From contig CAJNOP010000058.1 in the NCBI GenBank assembly GCA_905250075.1, positions 325,789 through 389,788 on the forward strand: DNA of 64,000 nucleotides, given 5' to 3'. Within the stretch, counting starts at the first letter, position 1. Every line of letters starts with the position of its first letter. Origin of the DNA: Rotaria sp. Silwood1. Lineage: Eukaryota > Rotifera > Eurotatoria > Philodinida > Philodinidae. The notes under the pieces were generated by a model. That model was not told where the DNA came from, did not search any database, and saw only the letters and a program-made list of their open reading frames with translations. Both the position numbers and the translations under genes were made by a program. Below are positions 46,894 through 58,738 of the stretch, piece after piece.

Positions 46894-49406
46894 ATGACAG
46901 CATCGCCAGCTGTAAGTTTGTCGTATTTTTTTTGTTCGTATTGATTATGTTCATCTTTTAAATTCAATATATTCAGACAAATGCTGCACTTCTTCAATCA
47001 TTACAACGTGTACGTGAACGACAAAGTCGTGTTGATGTAGTTTCACCATCACGTCCACAAAATAACGTTCCTAACAATTCATTACCAATCGAAACAATCA
47101 CAACAGGTCCTATTAATGAACGACCTAGTATGAAAAATATAGATCAATTGAATTCAAAACCTCCATGGAATTCATCAACTGTAGCTCAGCCAACAAGAAC
47201 TCCACATTCTGCTTTTTTTGATAATAATCGACCGGTTGAAAATAATATTCCACGTCAAATATATCCTGCTACATCTACAATTCGTCCTTTAACTAATACA
47301 GAAGTTACAACGCCTGTTAAAGTTGTACGTCTACCAACAACTGTAATTCAAGAACCATCAAATACATCACCTGTTTATATTCAATATCCACAACAAACAT
47401 ACCCAACAAATACAAAATTAATTCGTACAGAGCCTCAAGGTAAATTATCAAGCATATGGTTTGTATTTTTATGCTATTTTCTCAATAGTTTTGTTTCATT
47501 TAAACAAATTAATGAAGAAATTTCAAAAAATATTTTTTTAGTCGTCGTACTCGATTCACACCCAAGTAAACAATCATTATTGAATTATCCTCAACGAATT
47601 AACAAGTATCAAACGAGATATTATCCTGATACAGAAATTTTACTTAACCAATCAGTAAGAGTTTTTTTTTATGAACAATGGTTCCGACTTTAATCATTAT
47701 TGTTTGAACAAAATGAAGATTATTTTCAGAATTGAATTAGAAAAAAAACAAAGTTAATGTAAATTCAATTTGAAAAATAATTTCAAGTGAAGAAAATCTT
47801 TTCAATTAAGAGCAGAATATACATAGTCCGACAATTTCCATACGTTTCTTGCTTACTCAATTGAGATCTGGAAGACTCGTCTATTCATGACAATTTTCAA
47901 GGATGATGTCAATGTCCTTCCTGATTTGGTTCTATACAACATAAACAGAGCCAATCATAAAAATCACTATGTGATTGTCAATACATTCCTTTCGTCTAAA
48001 ATAATTAGTAACTCCTTTCATATACACAGAATAGTAGCCTACTGGGCTTCCAATTTGTTTTTCAACTCAAAAGTTTGAAGGTAGACTATAATTGAAGTCG
48101 ACATTTTTGTGTTGTAGCTATGATTTGATTCGTTTAAAAGTATAGGAATGTACAAGATTTTGATAAATTGGAGTTTTCAAACTGTATGACAACTTTGATA
48201 GTTATCGATAAACCAAATGTGCCAATGTGGTTTTGTTAGACGACGTCATTCTAAAAGCTTATGTACAATTCAAAAACTAATGAAACATGTATAATGCGAA
48301 CCCTTTCCTATCAATTGAGGGCTTCTCATTTCTATGATATAGATTGTTTAGATTTTATGAATGTTTAAATAATGGATATCATACCCATGTCATACGTAGT
48401 AATGTTTGGGTAGATAAGACAAAAATATTCAATCATGTTTGATTCGATATATAGACAAAAAGGGACGTATTTGTTCTTAGAATATTAAAAGAAAAAGGAC
48501 TTCAGAAATTAACTTGCTAACCTTAATGAAGATTTCAGAAGAGTCACTGATACAATAACCAAATAAATACAGTATTGGTCTCCTTCACATACTTAGAACG
48601 ATTGGAAGATAGGAGAGTAGACAATATTAGTATCTTGTTTTGTGTTTTGGCTAATATAATAAAAGAAAAGATGAGAATATTTTAAAAAATAATTAGTTTT
48701 AACAGTCATGTAATTAAAAGTAGAATTTGGTATTTTTCAATGAAGTTTTTACTAATGTTTACACCAATGGTCATTTGAAAATAAAGAGTTAATAGTAGAT
48801 ATGGGCAAGATGATCTCGATGTTGGTTCCACTGATGTCTAGTTAATTGATACATTCATGAAATAAGAAAGAAAAGAATAAACAAATTTTATTTTGATTTA
48901 AGAACTCTTCTGTTTATCGATATTGTCAATGTTGTGCTCGTGGTCGTCTTGCTTCATCATGTCCATCATGCTATTTTTGTGAATTATTCTATGGTTGTCC
49001 ACTTTATTGTTGGATATTGACTTTTCTTCTTCTTCTTCTACCTATGCTTGCTCTTTTCGGATGGCTCCTTTCAGAACAACCAGGTAAAATTAATTGAAAA
49101 TTTTTAGTTTTCTATTAAAAAACAATTTTTTTTTGTTCTACATCTAATTCAGCAATTAATCCTGCTAAACGACAATATATAACAGAACAATCTTCAATTG
49201 TTCAAAATGATGTTTATGCTGTAATGCATAATTGTGCAGTACCATATTGTACTAATGCATCCCCTGCAACAACAATTAATCAATTATATCTTACTTATCA
49301 TGATTATTCAGCAACACAAGTAACATCCAATGGAAATATATTTCAGACATTTTCATTCATTTTCTTTGGATTTTTATATATTTTATTAAAACTATGTGAA
49401 AACTAA
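46894..49406 (+). CDS. Membrane protein with Pro/Thr-rich head and Cys-rich segment
   Basis: Exons 46894-46911, 46977-47439, 47542-47654, 48903-49083 and 49153-49406 join in frame to 342 aa. Residues about 7-170 are disordered and rich in Pro, Thr, Asn and Gln. Exon 4 encodes a Cys-rich stretch (YCQCCARGRLASSCPSC, FCELFYGCPLYC) that runs directly into a transmembrane segment (ILTFLLLLLPMLALFGWLL). Exon 5 has a spaced Cys pair and a second hydrophobic segment at the very end (FSFIFFGFLYILLK). The closely spaced cysteines before the membrane suggest palmitoylation or metal binding. No family recognised. Intron 3 is unusually long (1248 nt) for this window; its contents look non-coding. Confidence 0.65.
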
Positions 49407-50359
49407 TAATAATGAAAGTAGAAATCAAAATATAATAGATTTTTTATTAAATAAGTTTTAATGAAGAATCAAAACAATACTAACAAAAAACCAATTGAGT
49501 TCTATCTAATAGCAATAAATGAATAACAGTCGTATATAAAATCACAGAGAAATATATTCCAATAGAAATAAATATGAAGAGTAGTGATCAGCTATCATTA
49601 CAAAGAAATTAAACATTCAATAGAGTCCTAATTCTTTCCATGCATGTTACAATTGAAACTTGAATGCAATAGAAATTTCAAGCTTTGAAAATTTTTTGTC
49701 GGTGTGGCGATACTTGTCAATCCTGAAAGTTGAATTCAACTCTTGAATAATTCTTCGAATGTTCACTGAGAGAGTAAGTGCTTTTCCCAGTCTAATTGAC
49801 CTTTTATATGAGTGTCGCGGTGTGAAAGCGCGAGACGTTCCACGAAGATCTATTCAATTGGATTCAAGTTTCGAGTTTGACACTACTAATTCACATCGAT
49901 ATGTTTGATCAAGAGAGCAACTTGAATACTACTTAAAACAATTTTGAATCGAAACCAACTTAGATATAACTAATTTGGTTTTTTTTAAATATGTGTTCCA
50001 AACTGAGGCACTCAAATAGAATTTGAATGTGAATTAGTCCTAATCCTCCTTTTATTATACATATTTATTCTTACATTTCCATTGGAAAGAGGTCTATAAA
50101 AAATTTTGAGTATTATTTTATGTTACATCTGTCAAATACTCAACGATATATTTGATCAGAAAAAAGCAATCCTCATATATACATAAGATAAGGTGCTGAT
50201 AGAATTCACACTTGTATTTGATCATATGTTACCCTTTTAATTTATGAACGAGCTCATTCATTTTTCTTCATACACCTGTTCAGTAGTAATGTCACTCTAG
50301 AAATAAATTAAATATTGTTCGTATATTTGTTTTCTTCATCTACACTATATATTGTAAAG
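49407..50359. other. Intergenic
   Basis: About 950 bp before the giant receptor gene. A CACTCTAG acceptor-like motif ends at 50300, 60 nt before the ATG. Nothing else is supported. Confidence 0.5.
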
Positions 50360-53300
50360 ATGTTACTACAAATCATCTCGAATATTTGGCTGATGATGCA
50401 AATATTAGCACAATATCAATTAAATATGTACTATACTCATGATAATGATTATCATCAAGATGGATATTGCCTTTTATATTATGTAAATGATCAGTTTGAT
50501 GATGCTTTAGAACCACCAGCAAACATACATCAGATTATTCCATATTGTTTTCGACACTCACTAGAGAATTTAATCATGAGAAACGATGAAATTAAAAAAA
50601 GAATTACGTTCGAGGAATTACAATTAAAAAATATTAGTAGTCAACTGTTGCTCTCTTGGTCAGCACCTATTAATCTAGCCGAAAGCTATGAAATATTTTT
50701 AAGAAATATTTCAAATATATCATTATCCTATAAAGAAATGTTCTTTGACAACTGTACCATACCATGGTTCGGACCTAACTGTCGTTTTACATTCGATTCA
50801 ATTACAGAAAAATCATTTAATGAATTTGTTACAATCTATTTTCATTCGAAACCACAAATTAAGACTGGTGCGAAAATAACTTGTTATAAATATCTTCCTA
50901 CTTGTGAAACATCATTATTATGTTTGGATTGGCGTGAAATTTGTGACAGAAAAATCGATTGTCTTGATGGATCAGACGAATTTCATTGTTGGCAACTTGA
51001 ACTGAATGAATGTACTGATAATGAATATCGATGTCATAATGGTCAATGTATTCCAATAGAATTTTTTCATGATATTTCACTCAATCCAGATTGTTTAGAT
51101 CGAACAGATGAGCCTAGAGTTGCGTATTATCCTGATCTTTGTCACCGTGATCCTACTTTTCGATGTGAAGAACATACATGTCGACCCGGAATCTATGAAT
51201 TTCCATGTGGTGATGGACAATGTTCAACAAAATTCGATTTAACATGTCAGAATGGTCGTGATAATAATCTGGTTAATAATTCATGTTCAAATGCTGCTCA
51301 TTGTCGTATAGAATTTTATAATTCCTATGACAATATGTGGTGTCAAGAATTTTGTAGTGAAATCGATTGTGTCGAAGAATATTGTTCACCATTATTGAAT
51401 TTTTCTACTCTAAGTTTATTTAGACATGTTCAACTTTTGTTCAATAGTAGTCAATTTACTATAGAACCCCATCATATCTCATTACCTATTTATGTATGCT
51501 ATGATGAAAAACTTTGTCGAGATTTTCTTCCAGCTACAATCGATTTGAACAGTTCATCTTGTCGTTATTTTCATGAATTAGAATTTAATAAAGTGAACAC
51601 ATTTTTTTCGCTCTTGGAAAATATTAATAATCTATTTCGCACATGTTTAATAGTACTAAATGAAACACATTATTGCAATCATTCAAATATGTATCAATGT
51701 AAAAATTCAACAAAATGTATTTCAAAATATCGTCTACTTGATAGAATTCAAGATTGTCCATTAAATGATGATGAAACATTTACTGAAAATTGCTCTTTGC
51801 CTGATGTTGGTCGTCGTTTTTCGTGTTCCATTGAATCCTATAGAACATGTTTAGCACCATTAATCATAAAAAATGGAAAAATAGATTGTGATAATGGTGA
51901 AGACGAACGTGGACATGAAGAAAAATTAATAGAAAAACATATTTATTTTCAAACAATATGCGATGGTAAAATAGACTTATTACCAGTACTTATCGATGGA
52001 CAATATCAAACTGATGAAACAGAATGTGATTCTTGGTTATGCAACAATACCTATAGTAGATGTGATCGATTTTGGTTGTGTAAAAATGGTGCTGATGAAA
52101 TCAATTGTCCATCTTCTAATTGTTCTGAATATGAACATAGTTGTGTCTTTCCAAATGATACATCTAAAGTATCATGTTTACCAATCCATCAGGTGGATGA
52201 TAATATTATTCATTGTATAGGTGCGACAGATGAAAGATATCTTAATATATACGATGATGTGTGTAGTTTCCAGTATCTGTTCAAATGTTGGAATGATTCA
52301 AAGTTTATTAAAGCAGACGAGTTTTGTGATCGAAATACACAATGCCCATTTGGTGACGATGAAACATTTTGTACGCCCCATAGAAATTTTACTCGTTTAA
52401 TTTGTTATGGTTTGGAATCATTCCTTCGAAATAAAGTCGAAAGTTTCTTTTGTTATAATTTTGAGATTGTGAAACGATCAAACGCCACCTACTTCAAACT
52501 AGTTAGCATGCCGATTTATTCAAAACAATCCATAACGGATCGAGTTTCATCAGAACCATCTATGCAAACAACAACACAATCAGTTCGAACTGATCCATTA
52601 GTCAGTCTTAGTCTAGTGGATAAATGGCAATGTAATCGTGGACTTCCAATACGTATTAGAATGGATGATATTGATAATAAAACGTATTGTTTTTGTCCAC
52701 CGAGTTACTATGGAAACTTATGTCAATATCAAAATCAACGTGTTAGTCTTACAATTCAAGTACGAGCTACATCAGATTGGCGTCAAGTATTTAGTTTTAT
52801 TATAATTCTAATTGATGATAATGAAATCATTCAATCACATGATCATATTGAATATTTACCTATTCGAGATTGTGATACGAAATTTAATGTCTATTTATTA
52901 TATTCAACTCGACCAAAAAATATATCAAAAAATTACTTTATTCGAATTCATGCATACAATAAATTATCATTAAAATATCGAGCTAGTTGGATTTTTCCAC
53001 TTGAATTTTCATTTCTACCAGTTCATCGTCTATCGGTTCTACTCATAGTACCCATTTTAGATGTCGAACCAATTCAAACATGTACACAATCATGTATTCA
53101 TGGTCAATGCTACAATTATATCAATGATCAAAATTCAAAATTTTGTCGATGTAACTCGGGATGGTCAGGTGTTCAATGTAATATAGAATACAAGTGTGAT
53201 TGTGCAAATAATTCACTTTGTATTGATAGATCTATTTGTGTTTGTCCTCTTGGACGATTTGGTTCTCGATGTTATCTATATCAATCGTCATGCCAATTGA

Positions 53301-54970
53301 AACCATGTATCAATAATGGTCAATGTGTACCTAGTGATGAGCGTTATATATCAACACAAATAAACAAATCTATGTGTATTTGTTCTGAAGAATATTTTGG
53401 TAATCAATGTGAACATCAACAGACTCGAATTGATATTTCATTTCATAATGAATTAATAAGTCCATCATCATTACTTGTGCATTTCATCACAGTTTCAAAT
53501 CAAGCACATCCAATCCGATCAAGTATAATGAAAAAAATTTCATGGGATCAACATACAGTGACACTTTATACATTAATTCAATTTCATATCGCTTTTGCAG
53601 AAATATTCAATAATTATTATTTAATTATTCTCAGAGAACAAATCATTGTTTCAGCCGTTATATCTACGCAAATTATGCCATCTCATCGATGTCTCTCTAT
53701 TCATGAATTATTTAATAAAACACTTGTTAATCAACATTTATTACGACGCATTAAATACTATCATATTCCATGTCAAACGCAACTTGATCTTGTTTGTTTC
53801 TATGACGATATTCATTTGTGTTTATGCGATGTTTTTCGACGAAGTAATTGTTTCGAATTCGATCATAATATGACTTATGATTGTCGAGGATATAATTTAT
53901 GTGAAAATGGAGGTCATTGTTTTTCAGATGTTCCAAAATGTCCAACATCGACAGTGTGCGTTTGTCAAGATTGTTATTATGGTTCAAGATGTCAATTTTC
54001 AACTAAAGGATCAATTCTTTCATTAGATACAATATTTGGATATCAAATTCGTCCTAATGTTAACATTAGTAGACAACCATACGTTGTCAAAATCGTACTT
54101 GCTGCAACCGTGTTCATATTCATATTAGGTATCATAAATAGTCTTCTCTCATTTCTAACTTTTCAAAGAAAAAATTCTCGAACTGTTGGCTGTGGTATCT
54201 ATTTATTTGTATCCTCCATCACATCAATAATTATGTTGTGTATATTAATATTTAAAGTCTGGTTGCTCTTAATGTTACAAATTGGTTCAATAAAAAATCG
54301 TATGTTCATGTATATTCAATGTATGTGTATTGATTTTCTTCTTCGATGTCTACTCAGCATTAATGATTGGCTATGTGCTTGGATAGCTGTTGAACGAGCA
54401 GTAAATATTTTTCAAGGAATTCATTTCAATAAAGTCAAAAGTAAACAAAATGCTAAATGGATAATTTGGATTACTTTTCTGTTCAATATTATTTCACATA
54501 TACATGATCCAATGCATCGCTATCTTGTCGATGATCTAGACGAACAACGTACATGGTGTATGACTAAATTTTCATCTTTATTACAAATGTATGACTGGTA
54601 CATGAATATTTTTCATTTTTCTATTCCATTCTCGATTAATTTTATATCAACAATAATTATTATTATATTTTCAACTCGTATTCGTTCGGCTACTCAACAA
54701 AAACACACCTACATACAACTTTTACGTGAACAAATCCAACAATATAAACATTTAATTATTTCACCATCTATACTTGTTCTAATTGGTGTACCACGTCTAA
54801 TTATTTCATTTTTATTTGGATGTATGAAAACAGCTCGAAATTCTTGGTTCTATTTAATTGGATATCTTATATCGTTCATTCCGACAATGTTAACATTTTT
54901 CTTATTTGTTCTACCATCGGAAATATACAAGAAAGAATTAATTAACTCAATCAAACACTTCTGGTCATGA
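50360..54970 (+). CDS. Chimeric LDLa/EGF receptor with 7TM domain
   Basis: 1536 aa in a single exon, ATG at 50360; the 15 codons upstream lack an ATG. A signal peptide comes first, then LDL-receptor class A-type modules at about residues 173-250, 438-478, 555-583 and 633-670 (for example CLDWREICDRKIDCLDGSDE, GQCIPIEFF). EGF-like modules lie at about 755-790, 907-1017 and 1174-1212 (CVCPLGRFGSRC, CICSEEYFGNQC). A seven-helix domain occupies about 1240-1527, with an E-R-A motif (IAVERAVNI) where rhodopsin-family receptors have DRY. The large ectodomain should bind an extracellular ligand or lipoprotein and signal through a G protein, but no ligand can be named. Some LDLa repeats have incomplete calcium-binding acidic sets. 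An intronless gene this long is odd beside intron-rich neighbours; retrocopy or intron loss is possible. Confidence 0.85.
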   Translation: MLLQIISNIWLMMQILAQYQLNMYYTHDNDYHQDGYCLLYYVNDQFDDALEPPANIHQIIPYCFRHSLENLIMRNDEIKKRITFEELQLKNISSQLLLSWSAPINLAESYEIFLRNISNISLSYKEMFFDNCTIPWFGPNCRFTFDSITEKSFNEFVTIYFHSKPQIKTGAKITCYKYLPTCETSLLCLDWREICDRKIDCLDGSDEFHCWQLELNECTDNEYRCHNGQCIPIEFFHDISLNPDCLDRTDEPRVAYYPDLCHRDPTFRCEEHTCRPGIYEFPCGDGQCSTKFDLTCQNGRDNNLVNNSCSNAAHCRIEFYNSYDNMWCQEFCSEIDCVEEYCSPLLNFSTLSLFRHVQLLFNSSQFTIEPHHISLPIYVCYDEKLCRDFLPATIDLNSSSCRYFHELEFNKVNTFFSLLENINNLFRTCLIVLNETHYCNHSNMYQCKNSTKCISKYRLLDRIQDCPLNDDETFTENCSLPDVGRRFSCSIESYRTCLAPLIIKNGKIDCDNGEDERGHEEKLIEKHIYFQTICDGKIDLLPVLIDGQYQTDETECDSWLCNNTYSRCDRFWLCKNGADEINCPSSNCSEYEHSCVFPNDTSKVSCLPIHQVDDNIIHCIGATDERYLNIYDDVCSFQYLFKCWNDSKFIKADEFCDRNTQCPFGDDETFCTPHRNFTRLICYGLESFLRNKVESFFCYNFEIVKRSNATYFKLVSMPIYSKQSITDRVSSEPSMQTTTQSVRTDPLVSLSLVDKWQCNRGLPIRIRMDDIDNKTYCFCPPSYYGNLCQYQNQRVSLTIQVRATSDWRQVFSFIIILIDDNEIIQSHDHIEYLPIRDCDTKFNVYLLYSTRPKNISKNYFIRIHAYNKLSLKYRASWIFPLEFSFLPVHRLSVLLIVPILDVEPIQTCTQSCIHGQCYNYINDQNSKFCRCNSGWSGVQCNIEYKCDCANNSLCIDRSICVCPLGRFGSRCYLYQSSCQLKPCINNGQCVPSDERYISTQINKSMCICSEEYFGNQCEHQQTRIDISFHNELISPSSLLVHFITVSNQAHPIRSSIMKKISWDQHTVTLYTLIQFHIAFAEIFNNYYLIILREQIIVSAVISTQIMPSHRCLSIHELFNKTLVNQHLLRRIKYYHIPCQTQLDLVCFYDDIHLCLCDVFRRSNCFEFDHNMTYDCRGYNLCENGGHCFSDVPKCPTSTVCVCQDCYYGSRCQFSTKGSILSLDTIFGYQIRPNVNISRQPYVVKIVLAATVFIFILGIINSLLSFLTFQRKNSRTVGCGIYLFVSSITSIIMLCILIFKVWLLLMLQIGSIKNRMFMYIQCMCIDFLLRCLLSINDWLCAWIAVERAVNIFQGIHFNKVKSKQNAKWIIWITFLFNIISHIHDPMHRYLVDDLDEQRTWCMTKFSSLLQMYDWYMNIFHFSIPFSINFISTIIIIIFSTRIRSATQQKHTYIQLLREQIQQYKHLIISPSILVLIGVPRLIISFLFGCMKTARNSWFYLIGYLISFIPTMLTFFLFVLPSEIYKKELINSIKHFWS

Positions 54971-55168
54971 GAAAACAAATTCATATTATTGAATAAGTAA
55001 AGCTAGAAAATGTGAACTATTCAAATACAAACATGCTTTTACAGAGAAAAGATGGATTGAAGACTATAGAGAAATATTCTTTTTTTCATGTTTTTGAACT
55101 TTATATGCAAACATATTTATTTCGCGATGAAAAACTATGATGCATCAGTATATATATATATTGCTTCT

Positions 55169-55217
55169 TGTGAGTATGCGTGGGAGTTTTCTTTTCTTAT
55201 ACTCTCACACTCACATC
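55169..55217. repeat. telomere-like palindrome M
   Basis: TGTGAGTATGCGTGGGAG, core TTTTCTTTTCTTATAC, then TCTCACACTCACATC. Arms are diverged but the inverted order and core match the family. Confidence 0.6.
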
Positions 55218-55979
55218 ATTATGAAGTTCACAGGTCTATGAATAAAAAATGAGAATTCTAAATTTGTTCATTCGTACAGCAGTGGCGTTCGATATTTCCG
55301 CAGATACATACCCATGACTCGAACTTCTCGTCAGACATGTTGATACGATAACAAATAAAATCAAATTTTTTTTTGAAATAATATTTTACTTTTCGATTGA
55401 TCTAAAATATGAAACTAAAAATCAAAAGTAATTCTGGTAGAATTTTGTTTTTCTATCTGTTAAGAGACTATGAAAAAATAACATGACATATTTGTTCTTG
55501 AACTAATGCTGATCATAATTAATATGATGAGAATACTCATATCGTACTAGTACGAATGCTCAGTCGAAGAAAAAAAGAGGAAATACGTGAAACCATAACA
55601 AATGTGCGATGGTTACTCGTTTGTTTCTGTTGGCAGAGCTCTAAATAGCTTTGGTCTTAGTAGATAGAGAAAATTCTCTATCAAACTGCATTTTTTTAGT
55701 TTTATCTTTAAACGAAGCATGTATTACCTTAACACAAAACGTTACAAAGGTGGCATGGTAGCACTCTCTTCATGATATATATTTTTTTTACTGAGTTAAA
55801 TCTAGAAATCTGCACTTGATTCGATGAGGCAACAGGCTCAGCGCACCTACTATACCAAGCCTATTCTATTAAGTTTTAATTTGAAATAAAAAATGAACTG
55901 AAATTACTTTCAATTATAGATTCAAAGTATAGACATAAAAATCTAGAGATTTGTTATTTTTTCTTAACTTATGTATGAT

Positions 55980-56070
55980 AGGGTGTGGGTGTGCGTGTGG
56001 ATGCGGGTATGAAAGGATTACAAAGGTCTACATTCGCACCCGTCCATCCACACTCATTCCCACACCCTCA
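55980..56070. repeat. telomere-like palindrome N (most complete copy)
   Basis: AGGGTGTGGGTGTGCGTGTG, GATGCGGGTATG, core AAAGGATTACAAAGG, then CATTCGCACCCGTCCATCC and CACACTCATTCCCACACCCT. Arms of about 35 nt pair almost throughout, so it is a good reference copy for the family. Confidence 0.8.
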
Positions 56071-56444
56071 AGTGTAGCGGTACGGCATGGTATTCGGTAT
56101 TGAAGGGTAATACCGTACTACCGGTTCTTCCAAAAAAAGTGAGAAATTTATTGTTGACATCATGTTATGAGAATTTTTTCTATTTCTTTTTCGTGAGACA
56201 TGAATACATTGCATAATGTAGAGCAGAGAATAGCAGAGGCAAGGACACATGACTGTCGTGAGAACTTCTTTCGTATTCCATTAAATTATTTTTATCGAAC
56301 TTGTTCAATGGGAATAATTTTCACACGGGTATACTTTAGCACTCCTCTCTGTTCGTGCTAAATATATTGTTATAAATTTTAGAAGAAGTATTATAGTTCG
56401 TGAATAAATAAACCTGTTGTTGCCAATTGTATACTGTTTTCGAG

Positions 56445-56781
56445 CTAGCAGGGGCGTTCACAACCTGAAATATCAAAAAATATTCTTGAATTTCTCATCA
56501 TGACTTGAATTCTAGTAAAGAATCGAGGTTAATTACTTACAACACCCACAGCAAGCTCCTATCCAACATGGTATCCAGCATCCACCTGATATTAAACAGA
56601 GTAAGAAGTGGCAGCAGTGTTGAACACTTGTGTGTTCCCGTTGGACAATAATCGTTGTCTGTTGGTTAGGAGGATGAGGTTGTAAATAAACTGGAGTTGG
56701 CTGAGATATCATGGGATATGATTGCGTGTTAACTGGTGATAGTTGGGGATAAAGTGAATGGTTTTTCGACGTAGTTTTCAT
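56445..56781 (-). CDS. Small Pro-rich protein with Cys-rich C-terminus (BRI3/CYSTM-like)
   Basis: Exons 56781-56541 and 56464-56445 (76-nt intron GTAAGT..TTTCAG) give 86 aa; without splicing the frame would stop three nucleotides into the intron-encoded AAG-TAA. The N-terminal half is Pro/Gln/Ser/Tyr-rich (MISQPTPVYLQPHPPNQQ). The C-terminal half is a short hydrophobic helix packed with cysteines and glycines (CHFLLCLISGGCWIPCW, then CCGCC). This layout is seen in small palmitoylated or membrane-skimming proteins of the BRI3 and CYSTM types, placed at endomembranes or the plasma membrane. A metal-stress role is known for CYSTM proteins but is only analogy here. Confidence 0.65.
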
Positions 56782-58447
56782 TTATTTCAATTAAAACTAA
56801 TATGAAGTGAACAAAGCATTTTATACTCTTTGATGCAACGTAATCAGTCGGGACTATGATATCGACGCATAAAATAAAGTGAATCCTCTAATCACCTTTA
56901 TATCACGAAAAAAAAAGATCTGTAGGAAGCCTCGATTAATCAAACAAAGATTTGCACCGATTTGTAGGAACAGTGGGAGTCAGATCCTCTATTCGATACC
57001 GCTGCAAATCGCAGTATTTTTATAGGTACCCTGCAGCAAATTTTGCTCACGCAGAGAAATCAAGCTTGTCTCAACTATTGAGGGACTTTGTAGTAAACTT
57101 TAACAAGTTCCATTGCATTCCGAAGGCACTATGAAAGTAATTCAGTAGGTGAGAAATCATTTGAACAGAATTCAAGAAAGTGATTGGGGATACCATATTC
57201 TATGCTTTTATGATTTCACTGTAATGGCTCTGTTTGATACTTTGTATACTCTATCATCAAAAATCAAGGTTCCTTACGTAAGTACCGTGTTTTTGATCAA
57301 GATGGCTCCAATATGGGAAATTCCTACTAACTACATTACGTAATAGCGTGGTTTTAATCACAATTTTCCTTGTGGAATATTATTAGAGCTGTTTGCAACT
57401 TGTTACTTTGTTGGAATCAAAGAACAAGCAAACTATTAGAACCTGAGGACCTGAACATGCTCTAGAACTTTGTTCCAGGAAATGGATAGGAATTCCGTCT
57501 ACGAAGAGAGTTATGAAACTCATAAGACTAATGGCACACTTACAATAGAAGTAAATGTTTCTATCACCAAGTGAGCTTCATAATTTTATTCTAAGCAAAA
57601 TTTCTACCACCTCTATCAAACAAAAGTTGTAGCACGCATCGAGACCTATAAAATCCATTGGTTTTTCGTTCTTTAAGAGCAAAAAGTATCACGTCGAAAA
57701 CAATTTACTTACAAAGAAAGTAAATGTGACACCCCTTGATACTATGCAGTATATAAAAACAGTAATAGCTCGCTCCGCATCGTGTATGCATTGAAAGAGC
57801 TTTCTTATTTCTATAATGCAGGTTACTTATCTACTGTTGATATTTATAGTGGGAAATATTCAAATATTCAATGATACGCTCATCTACTTCCTTTATCTCT
57901 GTTAGTGTAGCGAAATGCTTCGCTCTCTCGCCTATTTTCTCTCGCTAGAGGAATCTGACGATCGACATCGATATATATAACACGATATCAGAGAAAGACA
58001 GCAAAGAAGAGAACACGATAGATATCTACGAAGAAAGTAATGAATATCGCAAAAGAGAAAGAAGAACAAAGAGAAGAACACAGAATAGAGAGAAAAAGAG
58101 AGAGAAAGGAAGAAAAGATATCGAAGTATGAGTGATTCAGGAAAATGTTCTTGGAATCACTCTCTAACAATCTCGTGTTATTTTTATTTTGCTCTATTCT
58201 TATTTTCGGAAGTGCTTACAAGTAATATTGTATGCATCCACAGTAATTCGATACCTACCATGATGAGAGTTAAGACCATCTGACTAAGCAGAATATATTG
58301 ATAATATTTCATATTTGACAACACAGAAAAAATGATAAAGAAATGACGAATAAGAGAAGAGAGAAAAAGAAGGAAAGGAGGGCTAATAGAAATGGATAAT
58401 AATAGCGTAGAGCAGTATGCAGATGAGGCAAGAAAGGAAAGGAGAGA
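56782..58447. other. Intergenic with purine-rich tract
   Basis: 1.7 kb without a supported gene. From about 57990 to 58130 and 58330 to 58447 the plus strand is strongly purine-rich (GAGAAAGAGA-type imperfect repeats), which creates false Ser/Phe-rich frames on the minus strand. Confidence 0.5.
57990..58447. repeat. Imperfect GA-rich (polypurine) tract
   Basis: Repeated AGAGAAAGA, AAGAAGA and AGAGAGAAAGG-type words on the plus strand with a short mixed-sequence break near 58140-58320. The tract runs up to the first codon of the NRPS-like remnant. Confidence 0.6.
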
Positions 58448-58738
58448 GTGAAAGGAATCCCATTCGAAGATATCGTCATAGCCATGAAAGAAATTGGAAT
58501 TCAAATTGTAAGTGTCTCATTTGATCAATGGCAAGCAGAGATGAAGGCAGAAACAGAGAAGAATGGTCATTTCGAGACACTGAACGCATTCGTATCAAGA
58601 AATCTGTTTACTAGAAATTCATTGGTATCTTCTGAACATTTTGGTGAAGCTACTTCTGAGCTCGAAGCTTCGTCTCTGGACAAAAATTTTCCCACTAAGT
58701 GGTTATCGTTCATCCGGCAGCACGTTGTTGTTTCGTGA
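58448..58738 (+). pseudogene. C-terminal remnant of NRPS-like thioester-reductase gene
   Basis: 97 codons open from a non-ATG start to a TGA at 58738. The translation has the ending typical of NRPS/carboxylic-acid-reductase thioester-reductase (SDR-type) modules: IPFEDIVIAMKEIGIQIVSV followed by SFDQWQAEMKAE, a spacer and a DKNFPTKWLSFI tail. In complete enzymes this region follows the NADPH-binding Rossmann fold and helps bind the acyl-carrier-linked substrate. No adenylation, carrier or Rossmann part lies upstream; a purine tract abuts it. It looks like a broken-off 3' end of an NRPS-like gene of the kind bdelloids carry. Family recognition is by eye and moderate. Confidence 0.5.

Larger units (their letters stand above)
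54971..56444. other. Intergenic with palindromes M and N
   Basis: 1.5 kb spacer. Telomere-like palindromes reappear here after an absence of about 14 kb. No gene is supported. Confidence 0.5.

Noticed and set aside
57988-58504. Two minus-strand Ser/Phe/Leu-rich frames
   Set aside because: Produced by the polypurine tract; no ATG context or family signal.
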